Positions 53,499 to 63,836 of a stretch of 64,000 nucleotides of DNA are shown one piece after another (within the stretch, counting starts at the first letter, position 1; every line of letters begins with the position of its first letter). The notes beneath the pieces were generated by a model. That model saw nothing but the letters and a program-made list of their open reading frames with translations. It was not told where the DNA came from and did no database searches. The stretch is from positions 296,248 through 360,247 of the forward strand of contig CAJOJE010000001.1 of the NCBI GenBank assembly GCA_905234865.1, given 5' to 3'. The translations under genes and the position numbers were made by a program. This DNA comes from Candidatus Gastranaerophilales bacterium. Its GTDB lineage: Bacteria > Cyanobacteriota > Vampirovibrionia > Gastranaerophilales > Gastranaerophilaceae.

Positions 53499-53561
53499 AA
53501 TTGAATTTTAAATTATTTTACCATTTTTTGCAAAAGAAAAAGTATCTTGTATAATTCCAGT
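53499..53561. promoter_or_regulatory. Divergent leaderless promoter pair with a shared -35 palindrome
   Basis: The palindrome TTTTGCAAAA (53526-53535) supplies TTTGCA to both strands. Plus: TTTGCA (53527-53532), 17-base spacer, TATAAT (53550-53555), 6 bases, ATG at 53562. Minus: TTTGCA (53534-53529), 18-base spacer, TAAAAT (53510-53505), 6 bases, ATG at 53498. Neither gene has a ribosome-binding site. Confidence 0.6.
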
Positions 53562-56500
53562 ATGAGTTTATTCAAAATTAATTTTTTTAGAAAAATATTG
53601 CTTTTAGCGACAATCATCCTTGTTGCATTGTATGCGGGGATAAATTTTGCGGGAAATAAAATTATTACGCCGAAATTTTTATCCGATTTTGCAAAGGAAA
53701 AATACGGGCTCGAATTAAAAACAAGTTCAATTACGACGCATTTTAATTTTTTTTCATACGGAATATACCTTGAAGATTTATCCGTTAAAGACCCTCATGA
53801 AAACGAGGTTTTGTTTTCGGCGGAACATCCGAATATCAAAATTTCGATATTTCCTTTGTTGCTGAAAAAATTGTCAATTGACGAAATCGGCGGAAGTAGC
53901 CTTCTGATTAACCTTACAAGGTATGAGGACGGAAGTTTTAATTTTTCAAAATACATAAAAAATGAAAAATCAATGTTCAAGCCCGATTTTACACGACTGA
54001 AAACCGGTTTTGGAAACTATACCGTTAACATTAATGATTTAATTTCAAAAAACAACTTTTCAATCAAAGGAAATACGTTTTTTCTTAAAGGGTTTGACTT
54101 AAAAAGGGGTATAATTTTACATACAAACGGCATTATTACCATGCCTGACGAAAAAACCGCTCCGTACCTTGCAAACATCAATTTTTCAAAAGTAGACGGT
54201 AAGATAAAATTAAAGCAGCAGGAAATTTTACTTTCGCAAGTCGACTTATCTTTTTTGCAAAGCTATTTTAAAAAACTCGGTTTTACAAACTTTGAAGGAA
54301 AAATCGACATATTCTCGGACACAAAAGATAAGGATTTTTTCAATTTAAGTTTTTATACGGAAAAAATCAATATTGCCTTTAATTATAAAAACGAAAAAAA
54401 TACGATTATCTCAAATAAACCGTTTGTCGGAGATTTTAACTTTAACTTTGCGGATAAAGATTTAAACATTAAAAATTTAAGTATTTTGGGAGATAACGTC
54501 AATTTTGACATAAAAGGCATGATTTATAACGCTTTTGATATTAAAAACATAGAGCCCAAAATTACTTTTACGGTTAAAAACACCCATGCTCAAAATCTTG
54601 CGGCTCTTTTGCCGGATACGGTTTTGCCGCTTCAGGAAGACTATATTAAAAACATAAAATTCTATAACGTAAACGGTATAATAGACGGTGCGATAGATAT
54701 AGATTACAAAAACAAAAAAGACTATACGGTAAACGGAAAATTCGATTTTAACGACGTATATATTATTAACCGCCCGAAAAATTCTCAAACGGCATTCGGA
54801 GAGTGTAATTTTAAAGGAAAGGATGTTTCGATAAATGTCTGGGTAAATACTCCGAATAACGGCATGGTAACGGTTTTTGGAAAAACAAAAATATGGAAAA
54901 ACCCGCCTGCACAATTTGAAATTAATTCTTACGGCAATATCGACATGAATTATGCTCAATCAATTTTAAAACCGTTACAGACAGTGCTTGGTTTAAAATT
55001 AGGTCCGCTTCCGTATATGGATTTGGACGGATACGGCAAAATTCACCTTTTAACGAACGGAAATAAAGAACATGCAAAATTAACGGGATACTTTGAAACC
55101 GATAATGCAACGGTTTCAATGGAAGGAATAGCCGCAACCTTAAAAAACGGCAAAGTTAAAATTATTTTTGATAACGACAATATCGTTTATAACGGTGCAA
55201 AAGGAACCGTCGAGGGCGCAAATATTCAAATTGACGGAAACGCAACAACTTTCGGAGATATGAATTTAAGCGCCAAAGTAAGCAATATTGAAGCAAAAAA
55301 AGCAATTAAAATAGCCGAAAATTCTTTTTTTGTAACATCCGCTCTTGACGGGGGAGGATTTTTGAAAACTTTTCGCCCGACTAAAGGAAATGTAGATTTT
55401 TCACTTAACCTGAACGGAAACATTCCGCCCGATTCGGTTTTCGGAGAGCCTTCGGAAAACGTTAAAGCAAAAGGCGAAATTTTGTTTAAAGATTGACCCT
55501 AATATTGAAGGTAAAAACACAAAAGGAATTTTAACGTTTGAAAATAATGCGGAATTTGATTTAACGACAAATATTTTTAATTCACCCTTTAAAATCAAAG
55601 GAAGCGTAGGACAAAAAACAAAGTCGAACAAAATAATTCATGGTGTCCCGTCGGATATTGATATAACTTTTAATTCAAATGATGTTTCATCTTCTTCGAT
55701 AGGAAATTTCGTAAAGAAAAATCAGACTTTTTGCAAATACTTTGGCGGATATATTTTTAACCAACAAATTTAAAGTAAAAGGAAATATCCAAGCAAAAGG
55801 ACAAGTTTATTCGAACAGCAAAACTCTTGACTTATCGGGGTTTGACTTTAAAGGAAAAATTTACGGCATAAACAATCAAGCAAGTGATGCGGAATTTAAA
55901 AAAGGATGGATTGAATTAAACAATAAAACGCTTGAATTTCATTATTTAGATATGGTCTTATCCAAAGTGGGACTGCTAATAAACGGAAAAATAGATAAAT
56001 TCGCTTCGCAAAAACCGCACAACAATTTAAAAATTACTTTTAAAAACTCAAATGCGGCAGCTTATTTTAATATTTTAGAAAAAACGCTTAAACGAAAAAG
56101 CCATGAACTTGCAAAAAATATAAAAAATATCCAAGGAGAACTGTCGGGCAGCGTTCAGCTTACGGGGGATAAAGTAAGCGGAAACTTTTCTCCGAAAAAT
56201 TTATCCGCAGTAATAAACGGCGGAAAGACATCTTTAGAAAGCGGAAAAATACAAATAAAAGACGATAAACTCTACTTGGATGCGCTTACGTTTATGTATG
56301 AAGAAATTCCCGTATTAATAGACGGTTTTATTGAAACAAAAGGAAGTATAAACCCTGAATTTAACCTTTATTTATCAACCAATTTAACCGAAGAATATTG
56401 CGACAGACTTGTAAATCCGATTTTAAAATATCCGCTTTCAATTGAAGGCGAAGCAACGGTAAAAGGCAGAATATCAGGTACGACAAATTCATATCAAACA

Positions 56501-58045
56501 TACCTTACAATAGGCTTAAACGAAGGCTCCGATTTATCTTTCATGGGTTTAAAAATAGGCGATATTGACACCAAAAGAGAAATTTCATCAAAAATTAAAT
56601 TTTCGGGAAATTGGGCAAACATAAGCCATGTCAAATATTCAAAATACGTTTTATCACAAAACAATAAGCCTAATTTATATGACATTATAAAACTCTACGG
56701 AGATGTTAAACTGTCACAAAACAACATTGAATTTTATAATTTAAGGGTTTTAACTCCAAAAACCGCCCCTGTCAGGTTTTTAAATCCCGTATTTAAAAAA
56801 TCCGTTTTAAAAGACGGCAGTTTCAGCTCCGACATCATATTAAACGGTACTCCCGACAATCTCCTCGTAACGGGTGATATTGATTTTTCAAACGTCTTAG
56901 CGCCTTCATTGCATTCCAAAATTGACAAAGTTAAAGTAAAATTAAATAAAGATACGGGAAATGCAAACGGAAGTTTCAGCACATTCCGGACAAAAGGGGA
57001 TTTTAACGTAAACTTTATAAACAAATCGAAATTTCCTTTTATCATAAACAATATTTATATTCACTCAAACGAAGCCGATATAACGCAACTCACAAAAGAT
57101 ATAAATGCTTACGCTCAAACCCCGTCAAATACTTCAAACAATAAACAGGGGTACACTTTATCTCCAACGGATATAAAAATTCAAAAAGGCAATATTTTAA
57201 TAGATAAAATCCTAATTAACGGAATAGAGGGGAATAATCTTAAAATTAATTTTTCACACTCCAAAAACGGGATATTGCTTATTAACGGCACATACTTATC
57301 AATTGCGGACGGCTTAATTAAAGGGGTTGGAGAATATAACTTTACAAATAAAGACATAAGCGCAAATTTAGATTTTATAAATTGTAATGCGGATACGTTA
57401 TCAAAAGCGTTTTTAAATTTATCCGGTCAAATATACGGCAGTGCTAACGGAAAAGTTGCTCTTACACTTAAAGATTACGGAGCAAATAATTATTTAAACA
57501 AAATTAATGCCGGAGTCGAATTTGAAATTAAAGACGGTAAAATGCCAAAATTAGGCTCTATTGAGTATCTTTTAAGAGCTTCAAACCTTATTAAAAGCGG
57601 ATTATTCGGTTTCACGCTTAATAATTTAATTGAAGTTTTAACCCCCTACAAAGGCGGTGAATTTGACAAAATTACGGGAAATTTCAAAGTAGAAAATGCC
57701 AAGGTTCAAGATTTAAAAATATATTCGCAAGGGAAAAATCTTTCTACTTATATTTACGGAACATACGACATTGAAAGCGGAATTTTGGCAATAGAAGTTT
57801 TAGGCAAATTATCCAAGAAAATTTCCAATTTGCTCGGAGCAATCGGGAATACATCCGTTATATCAGCTTTAAACGCAATAACAAGAAATAAAATGGAATC
57901 GTTCTACAAATCGGAAATTATGCAAAATATATCCAAAGTTCCTTTTATAGACTTCAATGACGACGAATACAGAATATTTAACGCAAAATTAAACGGAAAG
58001 GCTAATGAAGAAGGTATCGTTAAATCGTTCAACTGGCTAAATTAA
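53562..58045 (+). pseudogene. AsmA/TamB-like envelope protein gene interrupted by two frameshifts
   Basis: Three frames in series encode one long protein of about 1490 residues. Frame one (53562-55496) has an N-terminal membrane anchor (about 12-30) and an AsmA-like start with ISIFPLLLKKLSIDEIGG and LTRYEDGSFNF. It stops at GEILFKD. The next frame resumes with KIDPNIEGKNTKGILTFENN (from about 55490) and is lost near 55728-55732; the third frame continues from LADIFLTNKFKVKG to 58045, with a C-terminal AsmA_2/YhdP-like part. Each change is +1 and lies at or near a short A or T run (AAA before 55491, TTTTT at 55728-55732). Such proteins form periplasm-spanning grooves for lipid transport. It may be a sequencing error in an intact gene, or a true pseudogene. 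A TTG at 53547 is not the start, because it overlaps the -10. Confidence 0.75.
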
Positions 58046-58105
58046 CTTAATATATTTGCATTATTATTATTTTATATTTAAAATTGAAAAAGAGGAGAAA
58101 AAGAC

Positions 58106-58738
58106 GTGAGAAAAGCAGGTTTACTTTTTTGTATACTCTTTATAAGTTTAATATCAACGGCTTGTATTAATAATTTAGCTATACAAGAGTTAAATGAAAT
58201 AGGAAAAAAATATCTGGAACAGGGTGAAGTGGATGAAGCCATTGCAAGGTTTCAATCGTCGGTTGATTTGGACGAAAATTTGTACGAATCAAGATATAAT
58301 TTGGGTGTAGCATACATTAAAAAAGAAGATTATATAAATGCAATTAAAACCCTCGAAAAAGCCTCGGAAATAAACCCCGAATTGCCCGATATCCATTATT
58401 CGCTTGCCGTTGCTCTTGAGGGTGAAGCCTTAAAACTCGACAATTTTAGTGAAGAAATTCTAAACGACAACGAAGAAAAACAAGAAGAAGACAATACCGA
58501 ATTTACGCCCGAACTTGCGAGGGATTACCTTGATTATGCGGCAAAATCAATACAAGAATATAAGTTATATTTGAAATTATCAAAAAATTCTTCAAATGAT
58601 AAAGAACAAATTGAAGAGAGAATTAATAAAATCAAAAAAGTAATGGCGCAATCATGCGAAAAATACGGTATTAACCCAACGGTATTTCCGATTGATTTAA
58701 CGGGTGTTTTGGAAAATGATAATACCTCCGCCCAATAG
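58106..58738 (+). CDS. TPR-repeat lipoprotein
   Basis: A 210-residue protein. A lipoprotein signal with lipobox STAC (cysteine at about residue 20) precedes two to three TPR units (RYNLGVAYIKKEDYINAIKT, then DIHYSLAVALEGEAL). A C-terminal helix and a lysine-rich end follow. It should be anchored to a membrane and act as a scaffold. The start is GTG, with GAGGAG about 10 bases upstream. The next gene encodes Lgt, the enzyme that lipidates such proteins, and overlaps its end by 23 bases. Confidence 0.8.
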   Translation: MRKAGLLFCILFISLISTACINNLAIQELNEIGKKYLEQGEVDEAIARFQSSVDLDENLYESRYNLGVAYIKKEDYINAIKTLEKASEINPELPDIHYSLAVALEGEALKLDNFSEEILNDNEEKQEEDNTEFTPELARDYLDYAAKSIQEYKLYLKLSKNSSNDKEQIEERINKIKKVMAQSCEKYGINPTVFPIDLTGVLENDNTSAQ

Positions 58739-59519
58739 CAGTGAATTTGTTTTTTTTAATATACACATACACTATTATTCAATTTGCATATTTTTAGGGC
58801 TGTTAGCCGCATTTTACGCCCTTTTAACCGCAATAAAACGGCTAAACCTTAGTGTCTGTAAGGATGTAATATGGGATTTTACTCCGATGGTTTTAATTTG
58901 GGGAATAATAGGAGCAAGAACTTATTATTGCCTGCTTTCTTTCAATTATTTTATACATCATCCGAAAGAAATTTTTATGTTCTGGGAAGGAGGAATTTCA
59001 ATCCATGGAGCAATTTTATTCGGGATTTTGTATGGAATATATTATTTCAAAAAAAATAAACTGAGTTTTTTTAAATATGCGGATTTATATGCGCTTGTTC
59101 TTCCCTTGGGACAAGCAATCGGGCGCTTCGGGAACTATTTTAATCAAGAGGCATTCGGTACCCCTGTTCAAAATTCGCTAATAAAATTATATGTAACGGA
59201 AAAATTCAGACCAAAAGGATACGAACAATATTCATATTTTCACCCGACTTTTTTATACGAGAGTATATTGGATTTGCTGATATTTTTGACTTTGTTATTC
59301 ATTATGAAAAAAACCGCCACAAAAAATTACAGCGGTTTGATATTTTTCTCTTATATTTTATTGTATTCAATCGTAAGATTAATTATTGAATTTATCAGGC
59401 TTGATACTGTTTTATACTTATTTAAAATACCTTTTCCTTCATTTATTTCAATAATTTTAATAATATTTTCTTCTGTCGGCTTATTCTTATTATTTAGAAA
59501 ATTATCTTACAATCATTGA
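58716..59519 (+). CDS. lgt: Prolipoprotein diacylglyceryl transferase
   Basis: A membrane enzyme of about 267 residues with several transmembrane helices. Family landmarks: GIIGARTYYCLL, EGGISIHGAI, the signature GRFGNYFNQEAFGTP, HPTFLYES and FIEFIR-like IIEFIRLD. It transfers diacylglyceryl from phosphatidylglycerol to the lipobox cysteine. I start it at ATG 58716; a GTG 12 bases earlier is also open. It begins inside the TPR lipoprotein gene and ends 18 bases inside gpmI on the other strand. Confidence 0.93.
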   Translation: MIIPPPNSSEFVFFNIHIHYYSICIFLGLLAAFYALLTAIKRLNLSVCKDVIWDFTPMVLIWGIIGARTYYCLLSFNYFIHHPKEIFMFWEGGISIHGAILFGILYGIYYFKKNKLSFFKYADLYALVLPLGQAIGRFGNYFNQEAFGTPVQNSLIKLYVTEKFRPKGYEQYSYFHPTFLYESILDLLIFLTLLFIMKKTATKNYSGLIFFSYILLYSIVRLIIEFIRLDTVLYLFKIPFPSFISIILIIFSSVGLFLLFRKLSYNH

Positions 59520-61019
59520 ATTGCCCGTCATTTCGGCAGGCTTTTCGATATTCATTAAATCAAGAATTGTAGGTGCAATATCACATAAAGCGCCCGTTTC
59601 TCTGAGTTGATATTTATTGTTATCAATTATCACAAACGGAACAACGTTTGTAGTATGTGCCGTTTGAGGAGCGTTTGTTTCTTTATTGAACATCCACTCC
59701 GCATTTCCATGGTCTGCCGTTAATATCATCTTAACACCTTTTTTAAGTGCCTTTTCCGATATCTTACCAACACACTCGTCAACCGCTTCGCATGCCTTTA
59801 CGGCAGCCTCCATGACTCCCGTATGACCAACCATATCGGGGTTTGCAAAATTAACGAGTATAAAACCGTATTCATCATGCTCGAGCGCTTCAAGCACATT
59901 ATCGCACACTTCGTAAGCGCTCATTTCAGGCTTCATATCATAAGTTGCAACTTTAGGAGAAGCAACGAGCTTTCTTGTTTCAAGTTTATTTGCTTCTTCA
60001 ACGCCACCGTTAAAGAAGAAAGTAATATGCGCATATTTTTCCGTTTCTGCGGTTCTGAATTGCTTAACATTATTTTTATCCAATACTTCACCCAAAATAT
60101 TAATCAATTTTTGAGGTCTGAAAGCAACCGGCAAAGGAAGCGTTTCGTCATATTGCGTCATGCAAACGTAATAAAGATTGGATAAAACTTTTTTGCGCTC
60201 AAAACCGTCAAAATCGCTTATGGCAATTGCTCTTGTAATTTCTCTTGCTCTATCCGGACGATAATTAAAAAATACGACGGAATCGTTATCTGAAATTCTC
60301 TTTCCGCCAATAACGGCAGGTTCAACAAATTCGTCGGTTTTGTCATTATCGTATGAATTTTTAAGAGCAATAAGTGCGGTATCGGCTTTATTTCCCTCGC
60401 CTAAAACAAGACAATTATACGCTTTTTCAATTCTCTCCCACCTTTTATCTCTGTCCATTGCCCAATATCTGCCGATTATTGAAGCAATTTTAGGAAGATT
60501 ATAAGAAGATAAAGTTTCTTCAATTTCATTCAAAAATTCTCCCGCACTTTTCGGAGGAGTATCACGACCATCCAAAAAAGCGTGGACATAAACTTCTTTT
60601 AGACCGTTATCGGCAGCCATTTTAATCATGGCCTTTAAATGTTTCATGGAAGAATGTACGCCGCCGCTTGATACAAGACCGTATATATGGAGTGCGGAGT
60701 TATTTTCTTTAACATGGTTTATTGCATTTAAAAATTCTTCATTTTTGAAAAAATCTTTTTCGTCAATTGCTTTGTTAATTCTTGTAAGTTCTTGATAAAC
60801 AATTCTTCCCGCACCGATATTTAAGTGTCCGACTTCGGAATTTCCCATTTGTCCTTCCGGAAGTCCGACATTTAGACCGTCAGCATGAATTTTTGTGTTG
60901 GACATGTTTTTCATAAAATTATCGTAATTCGGAGTATTGGCACTATATACCGCATTAAAGTCGGTATCTTTCGAAATACCCCAGCCGTCAAGAATGCAAA
61001 GTAAAACTCTCTGTGTCAT
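59502..61019 (-). CDS. gpmI: 2,3-bisphosphoglycerate-independent phosphoglycerate mutase
   Basis: A 505-residue alkaline-phosphatase-superfamily enzyme of glycolysis (3-phosphoglycerate to 2-phosphoglycerate), which needs manganese. The start MTQRVLLCILDGWG carries the first metal aspartate. The catalytic serine is in MGNSEVGHLNIGAGR. HAFLDGRDTPPKSA, GRYWAMDRDKRWER, FFNYRPDRAREITRA, VNFANPDMVGHTG and LTADHGNAEWM supply the remaining substrate and metal ligands. The start at 61019 has AAGGAG upstream; a longer frame adds 36 residues with no support. Confidence 0.98.
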   Translation of the reverse strand: MTQRVLLCILDGWGISKDTDFNAVYSANTPNYDNFMKNMSNTKIHADGLNVGLPEGQMGNSEVGHLNIGAGRIVYQELTRINKAIDEKDFFKNEEFLNAINHVKENNSALHIYGLVSSGGVHSSMKHLKAMIKMAADNGLKEVYVHAFLDGRDTPPKSAGEFLNEIEETLSSYNLPKIASIIGRYWAMDRDKRWERIEKAYNCLVLGEGNKADTALIALKNSYDNDKTDEFVEPAVIGGKRISDNDSVVFFNYRPDRAREITRAIAISDFDGFERKKVLSNLYYVCMTQYDETLPLPVAFRPQKLINILGEVLDKNNVKQFRTAETEKYAHITFFFNGGVEEANKLETRKLVASPKVATYDMKPEMSAYEVCDNVLEALEHDEYGFILVNFANPDMVGHTGVMEAAVKACEAVDECVGKISEKALKKGVKMILTADHGNAEWMFNKETNAPQTAHTTNVVPFVIIDNNKYQLRETGALCDIAPTILDLMNIEKPAEMTGNSMIVR

Positions 61020-61044
61020 ATTAATTATGCTCCTTATAGTTCTT

Positions 61045-61080
61045 TTGAAAATATACCATAAAAATGATAGAATAAAATCT
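61045..61080 (+). promoter_or_regulatory. Predicted leaderless promoter
   Basis: TTGAAA (61045-61050), 17-base spacer, extended -10 TGA-TAGAAT (61065-61073), then 7 bases to the ATG at 61081. No ribosome-binding site. Confidence 0.6.
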
Positions 61081-61491
61081 ATGAAATTACTCGATGTTAA
61101 AAAATTTATTCTAAAATACATATTCAAAAAGAAATATTACAGAACGGGAAAATGCAATGAATGCGGAAGATGTTGCGAAAATATTTATGTAAACCATGGT
61201 AAAAAAGGCTTTATTAAAACGGAAGAAGAATTTGAAAAATTAAAACTTCTTAATTCCTTTTACAGAAGCTTAACCTGCACAGGGCAAGACGAAATCGGAC
61301 TTTTATTCAAATGTAACAACCTTGATACGGTTACGAGAAAATGCAAAAATCATCTCTTTAGACCCCCTATTTGCAGAAATTACCCCATGGAAGAAATTTT
61401 TAAAATGGGCGGAATTTTAAGCCAAAATTGCGGATATGAATTGAAACCGATTGACAGTTTTGAAGATATTTTAAAGAAAGTGTCAAAATAG
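61081..61491 (+). CDS. YkgJ-family cysteine-cluster protein
   Basis: A protein of about 136 residues. The signature CNECGRCCENI is near the N-terminus, and CRNYPMEE plus another cysteine (CKNHLFRPPIC) provide the rest of the cluster, as in YkgJ/UPF0153 proteins, which are thought to bind zinc or an iron-sulfur cluster. The function of the family is unknown. I start it at 61081; a frame from 60937 adds 48 residues that overlap gpmI and the promoter. Confidence 0.75.
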   Translation: MKLLDVKKFILKYIFKKKYYRTGKCNECGRCCENIYVNHGKKGFIKTEEEFEKLKLLNSFYRSLTCTGQDEIGLLFKCNNLDTVTRKCKNHLFRPPICRNYPMEEIFKMGGILSQNCGYELKPIDSFEDILKKVSK

Positions 61492-61500
61492 TTTTTTGTA

Positions 61501-61515
61501 TGGTATTATTTTTTT
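61501..61515 (+). promoter_or_regulatory. Predicted leaderless promoter of the hisC-HAD gene
   Basis: TGG then TATTAT (61504-61509) make an extended -10; 6 T bases lead to the ATG at 61516. A weak -35 (GTGTCA near 61480) precedes. No ribosome site. Confidence 0.5.
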
Positions 61516-63261
61516 ATGATTAAATCTAAAAAGACCTTAGAAAATTTGGAATACTATCCGATAGACCAATATTATGAAAATTGGGAATTAAAATTAGACT
61601 CAAACGAAAATGCTTACGGTGCTTCGCCTTGCGTTAAAAATGCAGTTCATAATTTTTCAGCCGATAAAATTCGTCGTTACCCCGCTTATGGAGAATTAAT
61701 CGACATTCTATCAAAAAGTATTAATTGCAATAAAAACAATCTCGTTTTAACTAACGGATGCGACGAAGCAATAAACGTATTTTTTAATACATATCTGGAA
61801 TATGATGATGAAGTTTTAAGTTTCTCGCCGACCTTTTCAATGCCCGAGCTTTATTCCGGAATTATCGGCGCAAAATTTATTAAAATTAAATACGATAAAA
61901 AATGGGAATTCAGCAAAGAAAAATTTGAAAAAAATATAACTTCAAAAACCAAAATTTTATATTTTACAACCCCGAATAATCCGACGGGGAATATTATCAA
62001 TAAAGACGATATTGTATATTTTGCAAAAAAATACAGGGAAAAAATTATTTTTCTTGATTTAACGTATTTTAACTACTCAACACAAAATAAAGCGGAATTT
62101 TTTGAGCTGCCTAAAAAATTTGAAAATATCGTAATTGCAAAATCACTGTCAAAAGACCATGCCCTTGCAGGCTTGAGGCTCGGATATTTATATGCAAACG
62201 AGAATATGATAAATGAAGTAAAAAAAGTAATTTCTCCGTATTCGGTCAACTCGTGCGCAGTTTTTGCGGGAATTGCGGCATTATCCGACAAAAACTATTT
62301 TGAAGAAATTAAATTAAAATTAAATAATTCAAAAAAACTTCTCGCAAAAGAATTAAACGAAATGGGATATAAGGCAGTTGCAACGGAAGCAAATTTTGTT
62401 CTTTGTGATTTCGGTAAATTTGCGGATTTTACATACAATAATTTAATTAAAAACGGCATTAAAGTTAAATATTTTAAAAACACAGACGGGCTTCAAAATA
62501 CCTTTAGAATAACTTCGCCAAAATTGGAAGATATCCCGAAAATTACCGGTGCAATCGAAGATAAACCGCTATTTGTTTTTGATTTGGACGGCGTTGTTTT
62601 TGATGTGCAAAATTCTTACAGAGAAGCAATCAAACAAACTTTTTCGTATTTTACGGGAAAAAACTGTACGGATTGTGATATACAAAACGCCAAAAATTTG
62701 GGCGGGCTTTCAAACGATTGGGATTTAACGGAATACTTGATTAAGCAAGCAGGTAAAAACGTTAAATATGACGATTTGGTAAATGTTTTTCAAAATCTCT
62801 TTTACATAAAAGGAAAAGGCGGATTAATAGATAATGAAGACAACATTCTTGACGAAAATTTCTTCAAAGAACTTTCAAACTTTGTAAATTGTGCCGTCTT
62901 TACGGGGCGCCCGACGGAAGAAGCGTTTTATTCACTTGAAAAATATAATATTAAAAAATATTTTTCATATTTTATCTGCAATGAAGATGTTGAAGGAAAT
63001 CACAAGCCAAGCCCGTTCGGGTTAAATATAATTAAAGAAAATACAAGATACACAAATATTTGTTATTTCGGAGATACGGTCGACGATATTCAGGCGGGAT
63101 GCGAAGCAAAAATTGAGACTTACGGAATAATTCCTCCAAAAGCCGCCTCAATTACGGAAACCGAAAAAGAATTATTAAAAAAAGGCGCAAGAAAAGTTAT
63201 CAAAAATAAAAACGATATCCTTGAACTTGCAAAAAATCAAAAAGGTATTTTATGCAAATAA
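61516..63261 (+). CDS. hisC: Histidinol-phosphate aminotransferase fused to a HAD phosphatase
   Basis: A 581-residue two-domain protein. Residues 1-345 are a HisC-type PLP aminotransferase: LDSNENAYGASP near the start, PNNPTG (153-158), the PLP lysine K213 in KSLSKDHALAGLRLGY, and FRITSP near the end. Residues 350-575 are a HAD hydrolase with FDLDGVVFD (D356, D358), FTGRP (T463), KPSPFG (K497) and FGDTVDDIQAG (D520, D523). All four HAD motifs are intact. HisB overlaps the end by 10 bases. A phosphatase on histidinol phosphate would do the step after HisC, so the fusion could carry two consecutive steps of histidine synthesis. That HAD substrate is inferred, not shown. Confidence 0.85.
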   Translation: MIKSKKTLENLEYYPIDQYYENWELKLDSNENAYGASPCVKNAVHNFSADKIRRYPAYGELIDILSKSINCNKNNLVLTNGCDEAINVFFNTYLEYDDEVLSFSPTFSMPELYSGIIGAKFIKIKYDKKWEFSKEKFEKNITSKTKILYFTTPNNPTGNIINKDDIVYFAKKYREKIIFLDLTYFNYSTQNKAEFFELPKKFENIVIAKSLSKDHALAGLRLGYLYANENMINEVKKVISPYSVNSCAVFAGIAALSDKNYFEEIKLKLNNSKKLLAKELNEMGYKAVATEANFVLCDFGKFADFTYNNLIKNGIKVKYFKNTDGLQNTFRITSPKLEDIPKITGAIEDKPLFVFDLDGVVFDVQNSYREAIKQTFSYFTGKNCTDCDIQNAKNLGGLSNDWDLTEYLIKQAGKNVKYDDLVNVFQNLFYIKGKGGLIDNEDNILDENFFKELSNFVNCAVFTGRPTEEAFYSLEKYNIKKYFSYFICNEDVEGNHKPSPFGLNIIKENTRYTNICYFGDTVDDIQAGCEAKIETYGIIPPKAASITETEKELLKKGARKVIKNKNDILELAKNQKGILCK

Positions 63262-63836
63262 TAGAAAAAACAAGAAACACTAAAGAAACGGAAATAAATT
63301 TGGTTTTCAATCCGAAAGGGTGCGGAAAATATAAAATTTCAACGGGATTAAACTTTTTTAATCACATGTTGGAACAATTAACATACCATGCCAATTTTGA
63401 CATTGAATTAACCGCAAAATCGCTTGACGGTAATGAGCATCATTTAGTTGAAGATGTTGCAATTACTTTGGGTCAGGCTTTTTTAAATTCGTTAGAGGAC
63501 AAAAAAGGAATTAAAAGATACGCTTCCGTTATTCTTCCTATGGATGAAGCGCTTATTCTTTGTGCGGTCGACGTTTCGGGCAGAGCTTTCTGCAAAGCGG
63601 ATTTTAATATAAAAGAAGAAAAAACGTCCGATTTTGAAACGGTTCTTTTAATTCATTTTTTCAATTCTTTTGCAATGAATGCGGGAATTACGTTAAATAT
63701 TAAACAATTAGACGGAATTGACCCTCATCATATTATCGAATGTTCCTTCAAAGCATTTGCAAGAGCGCTAAAAGGAGCAACCGAAACGGATAGCGATAAT
63801 CCGAACAAAATTCCATCAACAAAGGGAATATTATAA
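63252..63836 (+). CDS. hisB: Imidazoleglycerol-phosphate dehydratase
   Basis: A 194-residue monofunctional HisB. Metal-binding histidine segments are present: FFNHMLEQL, EHHLVEDVAITLG and DPHHIIECSFKAFARAL. It converts imidazoleglycerol phosphate to imidazoleacetol phosphate, the substrate of HisC. It lacks the N-terminal HAD domain of the E. coli bifunctional HisB; that activity may instead be on the upstream fusion. It starts inside the hisC-HAD gene, so they are co-transcribed. Confidence 0.95.
   Translation: MQIIEKTRNTKETEINLVFNPKGCGKYKISTGLNFFNHMLEQLTYHANFDIELTAKSLDGNEHHLVEDVAITLGQAFLNSLEDKKGIKRYASVILPMDEALILCAVDVSGRAFCKADFNIKEEKTSDFETVLLIHFFNSFAMNAGITLNIKQLDGIDPHHIIECSFKAFARALKGATETDSDNPNKIPSTKGIL

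Noticed and set aside
53547..53561. Upstream TTG as start of the AsmA-like gene
   Set aside because: It overlaps the TATAAT; the ATG at 53562 begins a normal membrane anchor.
55485..55740. Programmed ribosomal frameshifting
   Set aside because: No slippery heptamer with a following pseudoknot was seen, and two events in one gene make it unlikely.
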